Origin: Pomphorhynchus laevis
Taxonomy: Eukaryota > Acanthocephala > Palaeacanthocephala > Echinorhynchida > Pomphorhynchidae
Length of the DNA stretch: 64,000 nucleotides
Assembly (NCBI GenBank): GCA_012934845.2
Contig: WNNJ02001288.1
Location: forward strand, 62,001-126,000
Reading direction: 5' to 3'
This document shows positions 1 through 11,000 of the stretch, piece after piece (the first letter of the stretch is position 1; each line of letters begins with the position of its first letter). A program made the position numbers and the translations under genes. The notes beneath the pieces are model-generated. The model worked only from the letters and a program-made list of their open reading frames with translations, was not told the origin of the DNA and ran no database searches.

Positions 1-394
1 GATCTAGAGTGATCGGGTTAGAATAACGACAAGTGAGCAATTCAAAAGAGCAAGGACTGAAAGAGGGATTAATTTTGCGAAGAGACGCTGGGTGACGCGC
101 GAATGCGACGATGCCGCCATGATTAGAGGATTTAGAAGGGCATGAGCTGAGGGGGCGGGCGGATTCGACTAGGGAGCAACCGGCAGAGAGCAGACGGCGA
201 ATGGAAAGGTCGTCGGAATCTGAGTGCCAGGATTCGGTGAGGCAGAAGAGATCGATGGATTGCTTGGTGAATAGGTTGAGGATAAGATCGGATTTATTGA
301 GAATAGATCTAGTGTTGAGGAGACCGAGGCGGAAACCGTGTGCTGTGGCGAAAGAGACTAGTGGAGAAGACACATAGGAGAGATGGAGCGCCAT
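1..394 (-). CDS. LINE ORF2, endonuclease N-terminus (partial)
   Basis: The start of the LINE polyprotein, cut by the window edge. The ATG at 394 overlaps the end of ORF1 by 37 bases in the -1 frame. The first 131 codons are open and show the apurinic-type endonuclease signatures GLLNTRSILNKSD, CLTESWHSDSDD (catalytic Glu) and NHGGIVAFARH. The endonuclease nicks target DNA to prime reverse transcription; the RT part lies beyond the window. The same ATG context recurs at 45377 in copy 2, which supports this start. Confidence 0.75.
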   Translation of the reverse strand, partial: MALHLSYVSSPLVSFATAHGFRLGLLNTRSILNKSDLILNLFTKQSIDLFCLTESWHSDSDDLSIRRLLSAGCSLVESARPLSSCPSKSSNHGGIVAFARHPASLRKINPSFSPCSFELLTCRYSNPITLD

Positions 395-1755
395 CGAATT
401 TTTGGACGGGTGTGGACAATTTGAAAATTTCCGTCTATGTTTCGGATGGCGAGTGAAGTTTCGCCGTTTTCCTCGCGACGACGTTTTTCGATGCGGGCTG
501 AAGAGATTTGAGCGATTTCAGAAGGGGCGCGATCGGGGAAAATTCGAGTGGTTGAAGATGACATGAGTTTGAATTGTTGAGAGAGGACAGAAGACGCGTG
601 AGAGCGATGCTTGAAAACAATTTTTAGGAGAGGGGGCTGGGAAGGATTAGATTGAGAAGATTTGTTTAGACGGATGAATGCGACTGGAGAAATGTCCTTG
701 AAAAAGGATGGTTTATCCGCAGGAACAATAGACGAGAGGATGGATCTGAAGGCGGAAACATCGTGGTCCAGACGTGCTTGTGGAGATAAGAAGTTAGAAG
801 GCGTGATATTAGTAACAATGACGCAACGATCGCGAGAAGCAAAGCGCTTCCGTAAAGGAGGACGACTGACGTGAGTAGGTGAGATCACGATAGAAGAGCT
901 GGCAGTTGATGATTTGGAGGGATTTGGTTTGACGACGGAAGACATAGAGGATAATGATAATAAAGCGGGTGGCAAGCGATGTGAGGAAAGGTTATGAGTG
1001 GAAGGATAGTGGAGGCTGGTGGAGGTGATTTTAATTGATGGATGCAAGTTATTGAGAAACGAGACAGGAAGGACGGGACGTGGGGTGTCGGGGAGTGAAC
1101 ATACATTAGTTGTAACAATTTGCGGCTCCGTCACTGTATCGGTAGATTTATCATAAACTTGACAAAATCCATCTTGCTGCGATACAATTTGCGGCTCCTT
1201 CAGATTATCTGATAATGGATTATCTGATGATGACGTAGAAACGCGATGCGGGGTAGAAATGTAAGGTGATTTATCTGATACGACAAAAGAAATACTGGGT
1301 TGCAAATGGTCAATGACAGTAACATCAGAAGATTGAGCTGATTGATTGGGCAAAATTGAAGGATGTATAGTAATACCTGTAGAAGAGATGGGAGATTTGG
1401 CATTCTTAGAGGCAATCGAATGCGGGAGAATTGGGCATCGAGGTTGAGACTTATTACAATACGAAGAGGCATGTGTGGACATCGCTGCATTGCCAGATAG
1501 TTTCAATATATTTGTCTTGAGACTCTCTATTTCACTCTTCATCGTATTTATCATCTTAGCCGAACAGTAGCCACAGTAGAATTCGTTGTCTGCAAGGCAA
1601 GATGCCTGGGATTCTGAAGTCCAAATACTTACCCACGTGTGACAATCATTGTTTGAGCAAAGGACTTGTTGTTCAGATCCATTGGAAACATCTCTAACAT
1701 CGGTGTTGGACGCAACATGGTTGGGAACTTGAGACTTTTGTTTTTTCCGACCCAT
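358..1755 (-). CDS. LINE ORF1 protein, PHD-like zinc finger
   Basis: A 465-residue protein with an ATG start and no breaks. The N-terminus is basic (MGRKKQKS). Residues about 33-65 form a PHD-like zinc finger with the pattern C-x4-C-x-W ... FYCGYC, followed by a short leucine-containing helix (KSEIESLKTNILKL). A long Ser/Thr/Pro-rich linker follows. The C-terminal domain (from about residue 310) starts RDRCVIVTNI and continues through RLDHDVSAFRSIL and LLKIVFKHRS, the layout known in CR1/L2-type ORF1 proteins, which bind RNA and chaperone it. The stop lies 37 bases inside ORF2, in a different frame. By inference it coats the LINE RNA; nothing suggests a host role. Confidence 0.8.
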   Translation of the reverse strand: MGRKKQKSQVPNHVASNTDVRDVSNGSEQQVLCSNNDCHTWVSIWTSESQASCLADNEFYCGYCSAKMINTMKSEIESLKTNILKLSGNAAMSTHASSYCNKSQPRCPILPHSIASKNAKSPISSTGITIHPSILPNQSAQSSDVTVIDHLQPSISFVVSDKSPYISTPHRVSTSSSDNPLSDNLKEPQIVSQQDGFCQVYDKSTDTVTEPQIVTTNVCSLPDTPRPVLPVSFLNNLHPSIKITSTSLHYPSTHNLSSHRLPPALLSLSSMSSVVKPNPSKSSTASSSIVISPTHVSRPPLRKRFASRDRCVIVTNITPSNFLSPQARLDHDVSAFRSILSSIVPADKPSFFKDISPVAFIRLNKSSQSNPSQPPLLKIVFKHRSHASSVLSQQFKLMSSSTTRIFPDRAPSEIAQISSARIEKRRREENGETSLAIRNIDGNFQIVHTRPKIRWRSISPMCLLH

Positions 1756-1797
1756 TTGTATATAGTCGTTTGATTCGTGATTTTATTCTCTTCGTTG

Positions 1798-2075
1798 TAT
1801 GTATATTAGATTGTATGTTATTTATTGTAGATGACTGGAGATTGTATGTTATTTATTGTAGATGACGGCAGATGACGGGAGTCTGTTCCAACTGTTTATT
1901 ACTCGATCTCTGATATCCTGATAGTGTCGATGGACTTTTTGTAAGAACTTTAATAACCAATACTTTTTTTAACCTTGTGTGTTATTGTATCTCAAACTTT
2001 TTTAAGCTGTCTATAGTGACGAAAATCTGTCTATTGTTCCTTGTCTGTCTATTGTGACGAAAAAAGAATGAGATG
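1798..2075. repeat. Short direct repeats in LINE leader
   Basis: Two repeat pairs lie just upstream (minus-strand sense) of ORF1. A 25-base unit ending in TTTATTGTAGATGAC occurs at 1811-1835 and 1842-1866. A unit CTGTCTATTGTGACGAAA occurs, with variation, at about 2007, 2027 and 2045. Tandem short repeats are common in the 5' leaders of LINEs, where they may act in transcription. That role here is inference. Confidence 0.5.
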
Positions 2076-2080
2076 TTTAA

Positions 2081-2610
2081 GTCCAAGTTATTCTTGATAA
2101 GACTCGTATATATATTAAGGAATCAAAAAGTAGACTAATCCGAGGATGCGTTTCTAAGTCAATTGCAGTTAAATGTGAGAGTTTCCGTTTCTTCCGATAT
2201 TTCAGTAAGTGTGGCCACGTAGTCGTTTTACGTTACAAAGTTTGATTACACAGCGCAGAAGATGATATGACACAGGCAAACCAGCTCGAATGGGGCCTTG
2301 ATACTAATCGATATTGAAGTTCTTTAATCGAATTAGTAAGATGGGATCAGGAAAACGCATAATGAAATTAATAAAGTGGATGAGTCACTGCTTTAAATGC
2401 CTTCATATATTATGATACCCTTTCTCCGCTTAGTAAATGTCAAAGGTAATGTGCACATCGTATGTATTTAATAAATCCCACTAAGTTTACCGATACATAT
2501 TCGTATAAATAAACTATACAAGGAGAAAAGAAAGAAAACTTAATCAGCAAGAAAAAACAGATCACGTCATCGCGCATATTTGGTTCATATTCGTATCAAT
2601 AGTTGTTATT
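2081..2610. other. Unassigned AT-rich stretch
   Basis: No reading frame, repeat or splice pattern that I recognise. The 5' end of the LINE copy may extend a little way into it. Confidence 0.4.
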
Positions 2611-2619
2611 ATATAGTTA

Positions 2620-3970
2620 TCCTTTGATTTAGTAAGTTCTGCATACATATCTTTATTAATTTTATCTTTCCTTTTATAATTTTTTGTTATTTTCATTTTA
2701 TTTTTAATTTTATCAAATATATAATCTTTCCAAATTTTTATCTTAGATATATTCGAGCTTTCACTATTAATCAGCTTACTAAAGTAATCATTTAAGTTAT
2801 TATATAACGAATTGTATATTTTATTTTTGTCGTTGTTATTATTTAATCTATATTTATACCCTTTTGACAGCAGCTTTCTTAATTCACAATTTTCAATTAA
2901 TTCTAGATTATGGGTACATATATGTTCATTTATTTTATCAAAATTAAGACTTTTGTAATTGCATTCATTTCTATAATGTTTCTAATATTATCGTTACATA
3001 TAGATTTCAATTCTTTATTATAATTACAATTTTTCTTCCTAATGAACAACTTATACCTTATTTTAGGAATATATTTACTTAAATCTGATTTTATTATTTC
3101 TTTTATTTTTCTATAGGTATAGTTTTATTATCTGATTCAACCTTTATACCCTTTTTATCCATTATAGAACAGTGACTTGTAATAATTGTTTCTAAACTTA
3201 ACTCACTACGTTCATATGTTGGATTTACATTTAAATCATTAGAATTAACCTCTTTCATTAGTATATCATGATAAAGCTTTTTGCATTTGGAGACAAAGTT
3301 ATTACTAGCTTTATCAATAGATGCTATTATATAGTTATCCTTTAATTTAATATCTACTAAATCTAGATTTGTATAAAGCGTACTAAAATCGTACGTATTT
3401 ATATTTTGAAAATTTATTCCTTTTGTCTGTTCTAAAAATTCTTTTGTAGAATTAATACTGAAATAGTGTTTTATCCAGCATTAATTTCGATTAACTTACA
3501 ATATTTTTTGAAGTGTGCTTTAATTACTTTAAGTATTTTATTTATATAGACAGAAAGTAGTTTGAATGTATATTTAAACGCATTACATATGAACCTAGGT
3601 TTTATTGGATTTTTATGTAATTTTGGATTCCAATATAATATAGGTATAGTTTTATTATCTGATTCAACCTTTATACCCTTTTTATCCATTATAGAACAGT
3701 GACTTGTAATAATTGTTTCTAAACTCAACTCACTGCGTTTATATGTTGGATTTACATTTAAATCATTAGAATTAACCTCTTTCACTAGTATATCATAATA
3801 AAGCTTTTTGCATATGAAGACAAAGTTATTACTAGCTTTATCAATAGTTCTTATTATATAGTTATTCTTTAATATGTTCATTTATTTTATCAAAATTAAG
3901 ACTTTTGTAATTGCATTCTGTTTATATAATGTTTCTATTATTATCGTTACATATTGATTTCAATGAAGAT
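2620..3970 (-). mobile_element. Rearranged Penelope-like element
   Basis: Minus-strand pieces of a Penelope-like retroelement. The best-preserved piece (3881-3471) encodes the RT entry region: IIRTIDKASNNFVFICKK, then IPILYWNPKLHKNPIKPRF. The next piece (about 3480-3345) carries the RT motif TYDFSTLYTNLD. The IDKASNNF block then appears again at 3344-3112 as a near-identical duplicate of 3870-3640. Downstream of that (3060-2640) lies N-terminal sequence (NCELRKLLSKGYKYRL) that should precede the RT, ending in a third start of the RT block (KDNYII). The order is therefore scrambled or head-to-tail, as expected for Penelope-like insertions with partial tandem copies. Many stops; not functional. 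Confidence 0.7.
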
Positions 3971-5004
3971 ATTATATTGAAGATTTTAGTATATTGTATT
4001 ATTATATTATATTGTAATATTATATTGATGATTATATTATATTGATAATTTTAATGATTATAATTTATATATAATTAATAGATGTATTAATTTATATATA
4101 TTCTTCGGTGTAATTTACATTAACTCTATAGTGAAATCTCCATTATCAATTTTACTTTGGGGTAGGTAAACGTTTACAAAAGGGGCTTAATTTGCAATGT
4201 TTGTGTTATAAAATACAATTATAAATTAATTAATTAATCAATCATAAATTTAGGTAAACGATGTTACATAATTTGGCAAAGTTCTAATCATAACGAACAA
4301 TTGTATTATGTTATAATGTTTGATATAACGATATTATAATGTATTATATCATAATATATATAAAAATTATGTTATATTTTTGATTTGTCCAATAAATTTG
4401 ATTGTGCCCGCCCTGACCTTATGTTACACATTACGCTATGCTGGATTGTAACATAACACTTTTAGCTGGATTTTTATGTAGAACTTTTATAGTTTATCAG
4501 AAGCATCCTTCTGATTAATATATTAATCGTTATGATCGCTCATGTGCTATTGACATGTTTAATCGTTAGGTATTTAATCATTACATTGAGAACTCTCCAA
4601 ATGCGTGTAGCGGTAGGAATAACGGTTGGTCAGATTCAATAGAAGTAATGAAGGAGCTCCAGCAAAATGAAATTGTGGTGGTGTGTAGTCTGAGAAGGGC
4701 AATAATATAGTCGTATGGGATTAATTTGGGTTATGTCGCTGAAGCTCTCAAACACTTTAACCCATACATACACCTAGATAAAACTATAGTTCAATTTTAA
4801 CGTTTTCTACGATGTAACATCGGCATGTAGATGATATATATTCCTATCGCATGTATCGTACAATATTCGATCCATATTTCATCTTAATGGCATCATTGGC
4901 ATTTTTGACAACAATTTTAAAATTTATTAACTATTAAATTGTTCGTTTCTTACATTAGGGACTCAATTCCGATATTGTAATTATTACGCATATATGTTCT
5001 AGAT
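3971..5004. other. AT-rich intergenic DNA upstream of PRPF38A
   Basis: Simple AT-rich sequence to about 4380, then more mixed sequence (4400-4800) without a frame that I recognise. The PRPF38A promoter must lie here, but I see no convincing core element. The base just before the ATG is preceded by TTCTAG, which could be a splice acceptor for an untranslated or trans-spliced leader; this is only a possibility. Confidence 0.4.
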
Positions 5005-8000
5005 ATGGCCAATCGTACGATCAAGGAAGCATCCAGTATAAAAGGAACGAATCCACAATATCTAATTGAGAAAATCATACGTTCACGTATTTATGATTCG
5101 AGGTATTGGAAGGAAGAATGTTTTGCTCTTACAGGTACCGAGTATTTGTTTTAGACTACGCTTTTTAATTTATACTTCTTATGTCGATTTGTAAATTAAA
5201 AGGGTGTAGCTACTCAAACGAAATAAGATTAAAATTGAATCTTGCAATAAACCAGATTTTGTCTCAAAAATATTATTAAATTTATATAAATAATTTTAAT
5301 TATAATAATTATTAATAATTATTATAATTTTTATTAATTATATAAATTAATACATCAATACCACTGTCAGCATACCATCGAACCGAAAATACCAACGAGC
5401 ACGTGGACCAGTATCAACTAGCTCGCGGTCAAGCACAACTACGCCAAAAGGAAGTCGTTCACCAAGTGGAGACACTCGAGTGGACTGGTGATGGCGATGA
5501 CAATTGAAATAACTTTAATATAATCATGGGCTCATTTGCGGGAACCCCTCAAGTGTTAGTTTATAATATATAATAAAAAATTATATAAATTAATACATTA
5601 ATTAAAATAATAAATAAATGATTAAATTAAATGCTAATTTGTAAATATCAAAAAAATCATAGAATTGATGCTTTATTAAAGAAAGTTCAATGAATAAATG
5701 CGTTTATTTAATAAATTTTATTAAGAAAAATATCCCTATGTTGTGTTTCTTTTGTTGGCGATAATTAACATAATTTATTTTATTAAAAAAGTATGACTCA
5801 TATTTACTTTTTTCAAAAAGTTTTCATTCTACTATCCGATATAGGATTGATAATTAGTAAATACATTGTTTTTCGTTAGAATTTTAAATATATATAATTT
5901 TGAATAATTAAAATTATAATTTATAATTTTTATTAAAAAAATATTTCTAGGAGAAATATCCTAGATAGTCTAGTAAAGGTTGCGGAACTGGACCCCCATT
6001 AGTCCCTCATAAGCCTTAGAATTTTAAATAGATATAAGTTTTAATAATTAGTATAATAAGCTCAATAATTTCCAATGATATTTTTGATATTTTTTATAAT
6101 ACTTTAAAAATATAAATTTAATATACAATTTAAAATTTTATATAATGTATAAAATTTTATATATAATATGCGATTTTATTATACTACGTATATTAATTTA
6201 ATATTGAATATTATAAATATAATTTAATATTGTGATAATTAATATTTATTATATAAATAAATAAATAAAATTATACAATATTATTATATTTTAGCTGAAT
6301 TGTTAGTTGACAAATCTATGGCATTGAAGTTTATCGGTGGTGTTTATGGAGGAAATGTAAAGCCTTGCCCATTTTTATGTCTGACACTCAAAATGTTACA
6401 GATTCAGCCGGACAAAGATATTGTCGTCGAGTTTATTCAAAATGAAGACTACAAGTACGCTCTTTAGCTACGTTTTTATTCATAGCGTAATTTTTAAACA
6501 CTTTAAATTAACTAAGTCCAATCCCTATTAAAATATTTCAAAATTAAATTTTTGTAAGGATCTTAATGGACTTTATAATCTTTTTGAATAGATGTTGTTG
6601 TATTGTGTTAATTGACCATAAACTATTCGTGAATATACACGCACCAAGAATAAAAACATAAAATTTTCTGATTCAATATTTCGGCTATCAATTGTAGCGA
6701 TCGTCAGGAAAAGTTTTAATCTAAAAGTGGAGCAAATTAAGAAATTTATTCAATGTAAAGTTATACATAACAGATGAAATTAAATAGCTTACTGATAATG
6801 TTTTTATTTTATGTTTATTTCAGAGCCGAACAGCTTAATTAGAAGTGTGAGCCAATTTTAAGTTTGTTCTTCCATTGCATTTATAAATAATTTAAAGTCC
6901 CATGGGGCAGTTTGTATTTTATCTTCGTCATTTTGCATTCGGGAAATGATACAAATCATTTTCAATCAGGTGACACAAATCACCTGATTTGTATCAAGCC
7001 TAATCAAGTGATTTAATGATCCTGCGTTTAATTCCATCATTTAGCTTACATGCCACTGTAGTGTTTAAGTGCTCAATAAATCAGATTTCTAATAACAGCG
7101 CCTTTATATTTATACGTATTTAATGTGATGTAATCGGATTACATACCTTTATTTGTTTGATTGTCGTCCACATTGGTTAGCTAGGATTCAACCAATGCAA
7201 AACTCAGAAAATCTTTGAAAATATGATTTGCACGATCATGAGGAAATCATACAGGAGACGAAAACCACCGAATGTGAATAAAACCTCGTTGTTACGTATA
7301 TTACCAGACAGATTCTCAGACGAATTTCAATGACCGAATTTCAATATAATATTTCAATTATATTCAAACGATGAATATAATAATTAGAGAACGTGTGAAG
7401 TATGTAAATCCAGAAAACATTTATTGAGAGGGTATTTTCGAGCACGCTGTAGATTCCTGATCAAGCGACTTCAAGATAATATCTCAATGTTATTAATTTT
7501 TTAATCTTTTGCTAATGGTCTCTATAACTCAACCATAATTTAAAATATAATTTGAATGTGAAATAAACTGAAGTTTTATCAAATTTATGTGTCGACTAAA
7601 TCTGATTTTATACATATCGTACACATGTATAAAATCATATGTATTGTGTACGGTAAATTTCATCTATTGTGCACGGTAAATCGAAGAACCATTAAAGCAA
7701 TATGTTCACAACACTGTCTAAAAATCTAATTATATTTACTTACATTTACGTATATTTTTGTTTTACAATCGAAATCTTGGATTGAGTGAAAATAATCAGA
7801 ATTAAGAGAACGAACCATTTTAATAAAAAGTTATGAAAGTTATTTCAGTAATTCACAGATTTAGCTTTTAATTTACAAAAATATAATACGATTGCATCGA
7901 TGAAGCTGACTGATTTTTATCTGCAATATTTTGCCAGATTATGCGAAGTTGATTTTAAAAATCATAATATTTCAATTATAATTTTAAACTATGATTAAAA

Positions 8001-11000
8001 ATCATAAACCTTTCATTTTATATTTTTATGAGTCTTACCAAGAAATTTCCTCAAACTAGAGAGCCTTGTGATGAAAGTCCAAAGGAATACATACTTTAGA
8101 AGCTCTTTACAACAAAATCTGAAAATAAATAAAATATACTTGTCTTCAAAGTAAATCAATGAAGGAAGATATTAATTCGCAGCATTCATTTCATCGTACT
8201 ATAAGTATGCCGAATATGTTCGTTCACGATTTGGTGGATACCTTCTGTAATATTTTTTGAGAATCAATCGACGTTATGAGATTTCCAGTGATAACTAATC
8301 TTTGTGCATCTTCATTACGCTACAGTTATGGAGTCAGATATTTTCTGATTAAATCATCATGACTGAGGCACCTGGTAATGTCACGATTGGATATATACAC
8401 GCATCGTGTCCAGATAAGATAACAGAATGAGTTTTGAACCTGAATGAGTTTTGCATGTAAAACATGCAGTAGATACTTAGAGTTTCACTCATGTTGTCGA
8501 TGTAGAATGTTATGTGATTCGGCATTCAATCTTTAGTGTGTATGAGTAAGTCCATTTATTTTATAATTAAATATTCTATCACGTGGAGATGCATTCGTAA
8601 CAAAAGGGTTCAATTCAGCGCATAAGGAAGCACATTCTCCCATTTTGTAAGTGACATCTCTTTTTATCAGATGACGATCAATATTTAAGTCTGTAGATAA
8701 CCAACGTAGCTTTCAGTTTTACCCTTTTCTTTTAGGGTTAAACTGAGAAGAGTGACTGCTTGATACATCTCCTGATAACATATATTGTCTAATTTCAATG
8801 GATTTTAAGCAAAAATAGTTATCAGAATGAATATATTTTTGCGTTTCAAACAATTAGCACATGGTATAATACTTCATTACTTCTTCGTAGATACTTCTTG
8901 ACAAAGGAACGCGAATTGGAAACGGCTGAACTTATCAATGACAACTAACAGAAACGTATCGTTGAATAGTTTACTGACTCCTTAAAGTCTACGGCGAAAT
9001 GCTCAAATGGCTTGATAGCCTTCCTGATGATTCATTTGATAGATGTAGTGCGATTTAATCATCCAAACGATAACGTTTGTCAAAACAATAAAGTTTTTAT
9101 CAGGCTGCAATAAGAAACCCGTAAATCCCGTTTACGCCTGACACGTTCTCAGACGTAGAAGACAGCTACCTCACGAAACGTTTATTGTTATTTATCAGAA
9201 GTAAGTTTAGTTGCCAGAGAATGCAATTTCGAGCTTGCCAGCTCTGACAAACATCAGGACGATGTCCTTCTTTATATTTTTATCATGACTGTTATCCGAT
9301 AACATCCATCTGATATTGCTGGAAAATCTAAAGTTGGCTTGTGCACTAATTCAAATAATGAAATTGGATGAAATCCTAGAAAAATCTTACGTATCATACA
9401 GGCATTTTAACACAGTTGTAGCCCTTTATACTGAGTCCATGGATACCCGACGTATCTTTCAGCTAGGCTTTTTTTGGCTTTGATTGTGTAAAGATATATC
9501 ATCAGTCATCTCAAATTAATTAATTTTAAATAGATTTTTGTAAATAATTTACAAATGGATATTATAAAATATTTTAAATATCTAATGAATATTTTTATTT
9601 TGGTTAAATAAGTGTTGAATTACTAAATTTTGTTTTTATCTGAATATTTACTTTTATCAGTTATACATGATGCTAATAAATTGAATTTTTAATGTAGGTA
9701 TGTTCGAGCACTTGGAGCATTTTACATGAGATTAACGGGAACGTCAACCGACGTGTATAAGTATTTGGAGCCATTGTATAATGATTATAGAAAGATAAAA
9801 ATGCTTAATCGAGGTGGAAGTAAGTTTATTGGTTTAATAGTTTTCGTACTGAACGTTAATCGTTAAATGTTTGATAAATAAAATTTATCAAACATTTTTT
9901 ATGAAACATTTTTAATTTATTATTAATTTTATTTATTAATAATTAAATTTCTGAATATAAATAAATGGTTACAATTACAATATAAGTAATTAAAGTTATC
10001 AAACAATTAAATCATTTTCCATGATGATACGTGGAAAGCCGTCAAGTCAATTTAAACGCTGATCTTGAAACGGACAGCCGGCAAAATGTATGAATTGTAA
10101 ATGTCGTAAGACTAAACGAAAATGTTTCAACTGTGCTGCGTGCAATTGTACACACCACGATAATATTGTTGAAAGATTAAATTAAATTGCTGTAAGTTCA
10201 AGCCATGCTGGTCAATCTGCTGAAATTGAATTAATCAAAATCAATGTATCACATAGGTTATATCGGATATGCTAATATAACTACTGTTTTCAATGAATTT
10301 ATTAATTTACGGCTAAATCTGTTACGTTTACCATGATGTGAGGCTAGCAAACAATTGGTAATGATTACGGCTAATCTATACTCGAAATCGGCGGTATTTA
10401 CTGGCATATCAAATAACTCGTTGATAATTGCGACGATATTTTGTCAATTAATAAGGAAAAATATCGATATCAAAAAGACAAATGTTATACGAAAAAAGCT
10501 TGAACTTAGACTAAATCTGTGGATTGGAAACAATGTTGTCAGCCTCGTAGATCAGTGTAGGATTATTCAGCAACGATGACTCAATCGCCGAATTTTGAGT
10601 AAAACGTTTTCAAATACTGAAAACATTTTCTGCTACAAAAACTTTATCAAATTAATTCTAAATGATAAAGTATCGAGTGCAATAAGATTGCAATTAAGAA
10701 ATGCAATTCCATTTGCTTACTGCAAATGGAATCACGTGTTAAGTACACAAATTTGACACCGAATTATCTGGTTTATCTGGTTTAGAGAGAAACTATTACT
10801 ATTACATCCGCTAGCCTCACTGTTAATTCAGAAGTTTAATTTCAAAATCGTCTTCCAGGATGCCAAGATCGCCATTGTGGTGTTTTCTACTATGAACACA
10901 TCAAAAAAGCATCAAAGCGAACGCATGGAACTTGTCAACCCTCGGAATTGGATACAGATAATTGATCTGCTGATATGCTACACAATTTTGGGGTGAATAT

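Larger units (their letters stand above)
1..2080 (-). mobile_element. CR1-like LINE, 5' part (copy 1)
   Basis: The 5' half of a two-ORF non-LTR retrotransposon, running off the left edge of the window. Reading on the minus strand it holds a leader (about 2080-1756), ORF1 (1755-358) and the first 131 codons of ORF2 (394-1), which are still open. Proteins are clearly related to the copy at 42.4-46.7 kb and more distantly to the copy at 47.6-51.9 kb. ORF1 and this part of ORF2 carry no stops or frameshifts, so the copy looks young. CR1-like is inferred from the zinc finger plus ORF1 C-terminal domain and the APE-type endonuclease; a phylogeny of the missing RT would settle the clade. Confidence 0.8.
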
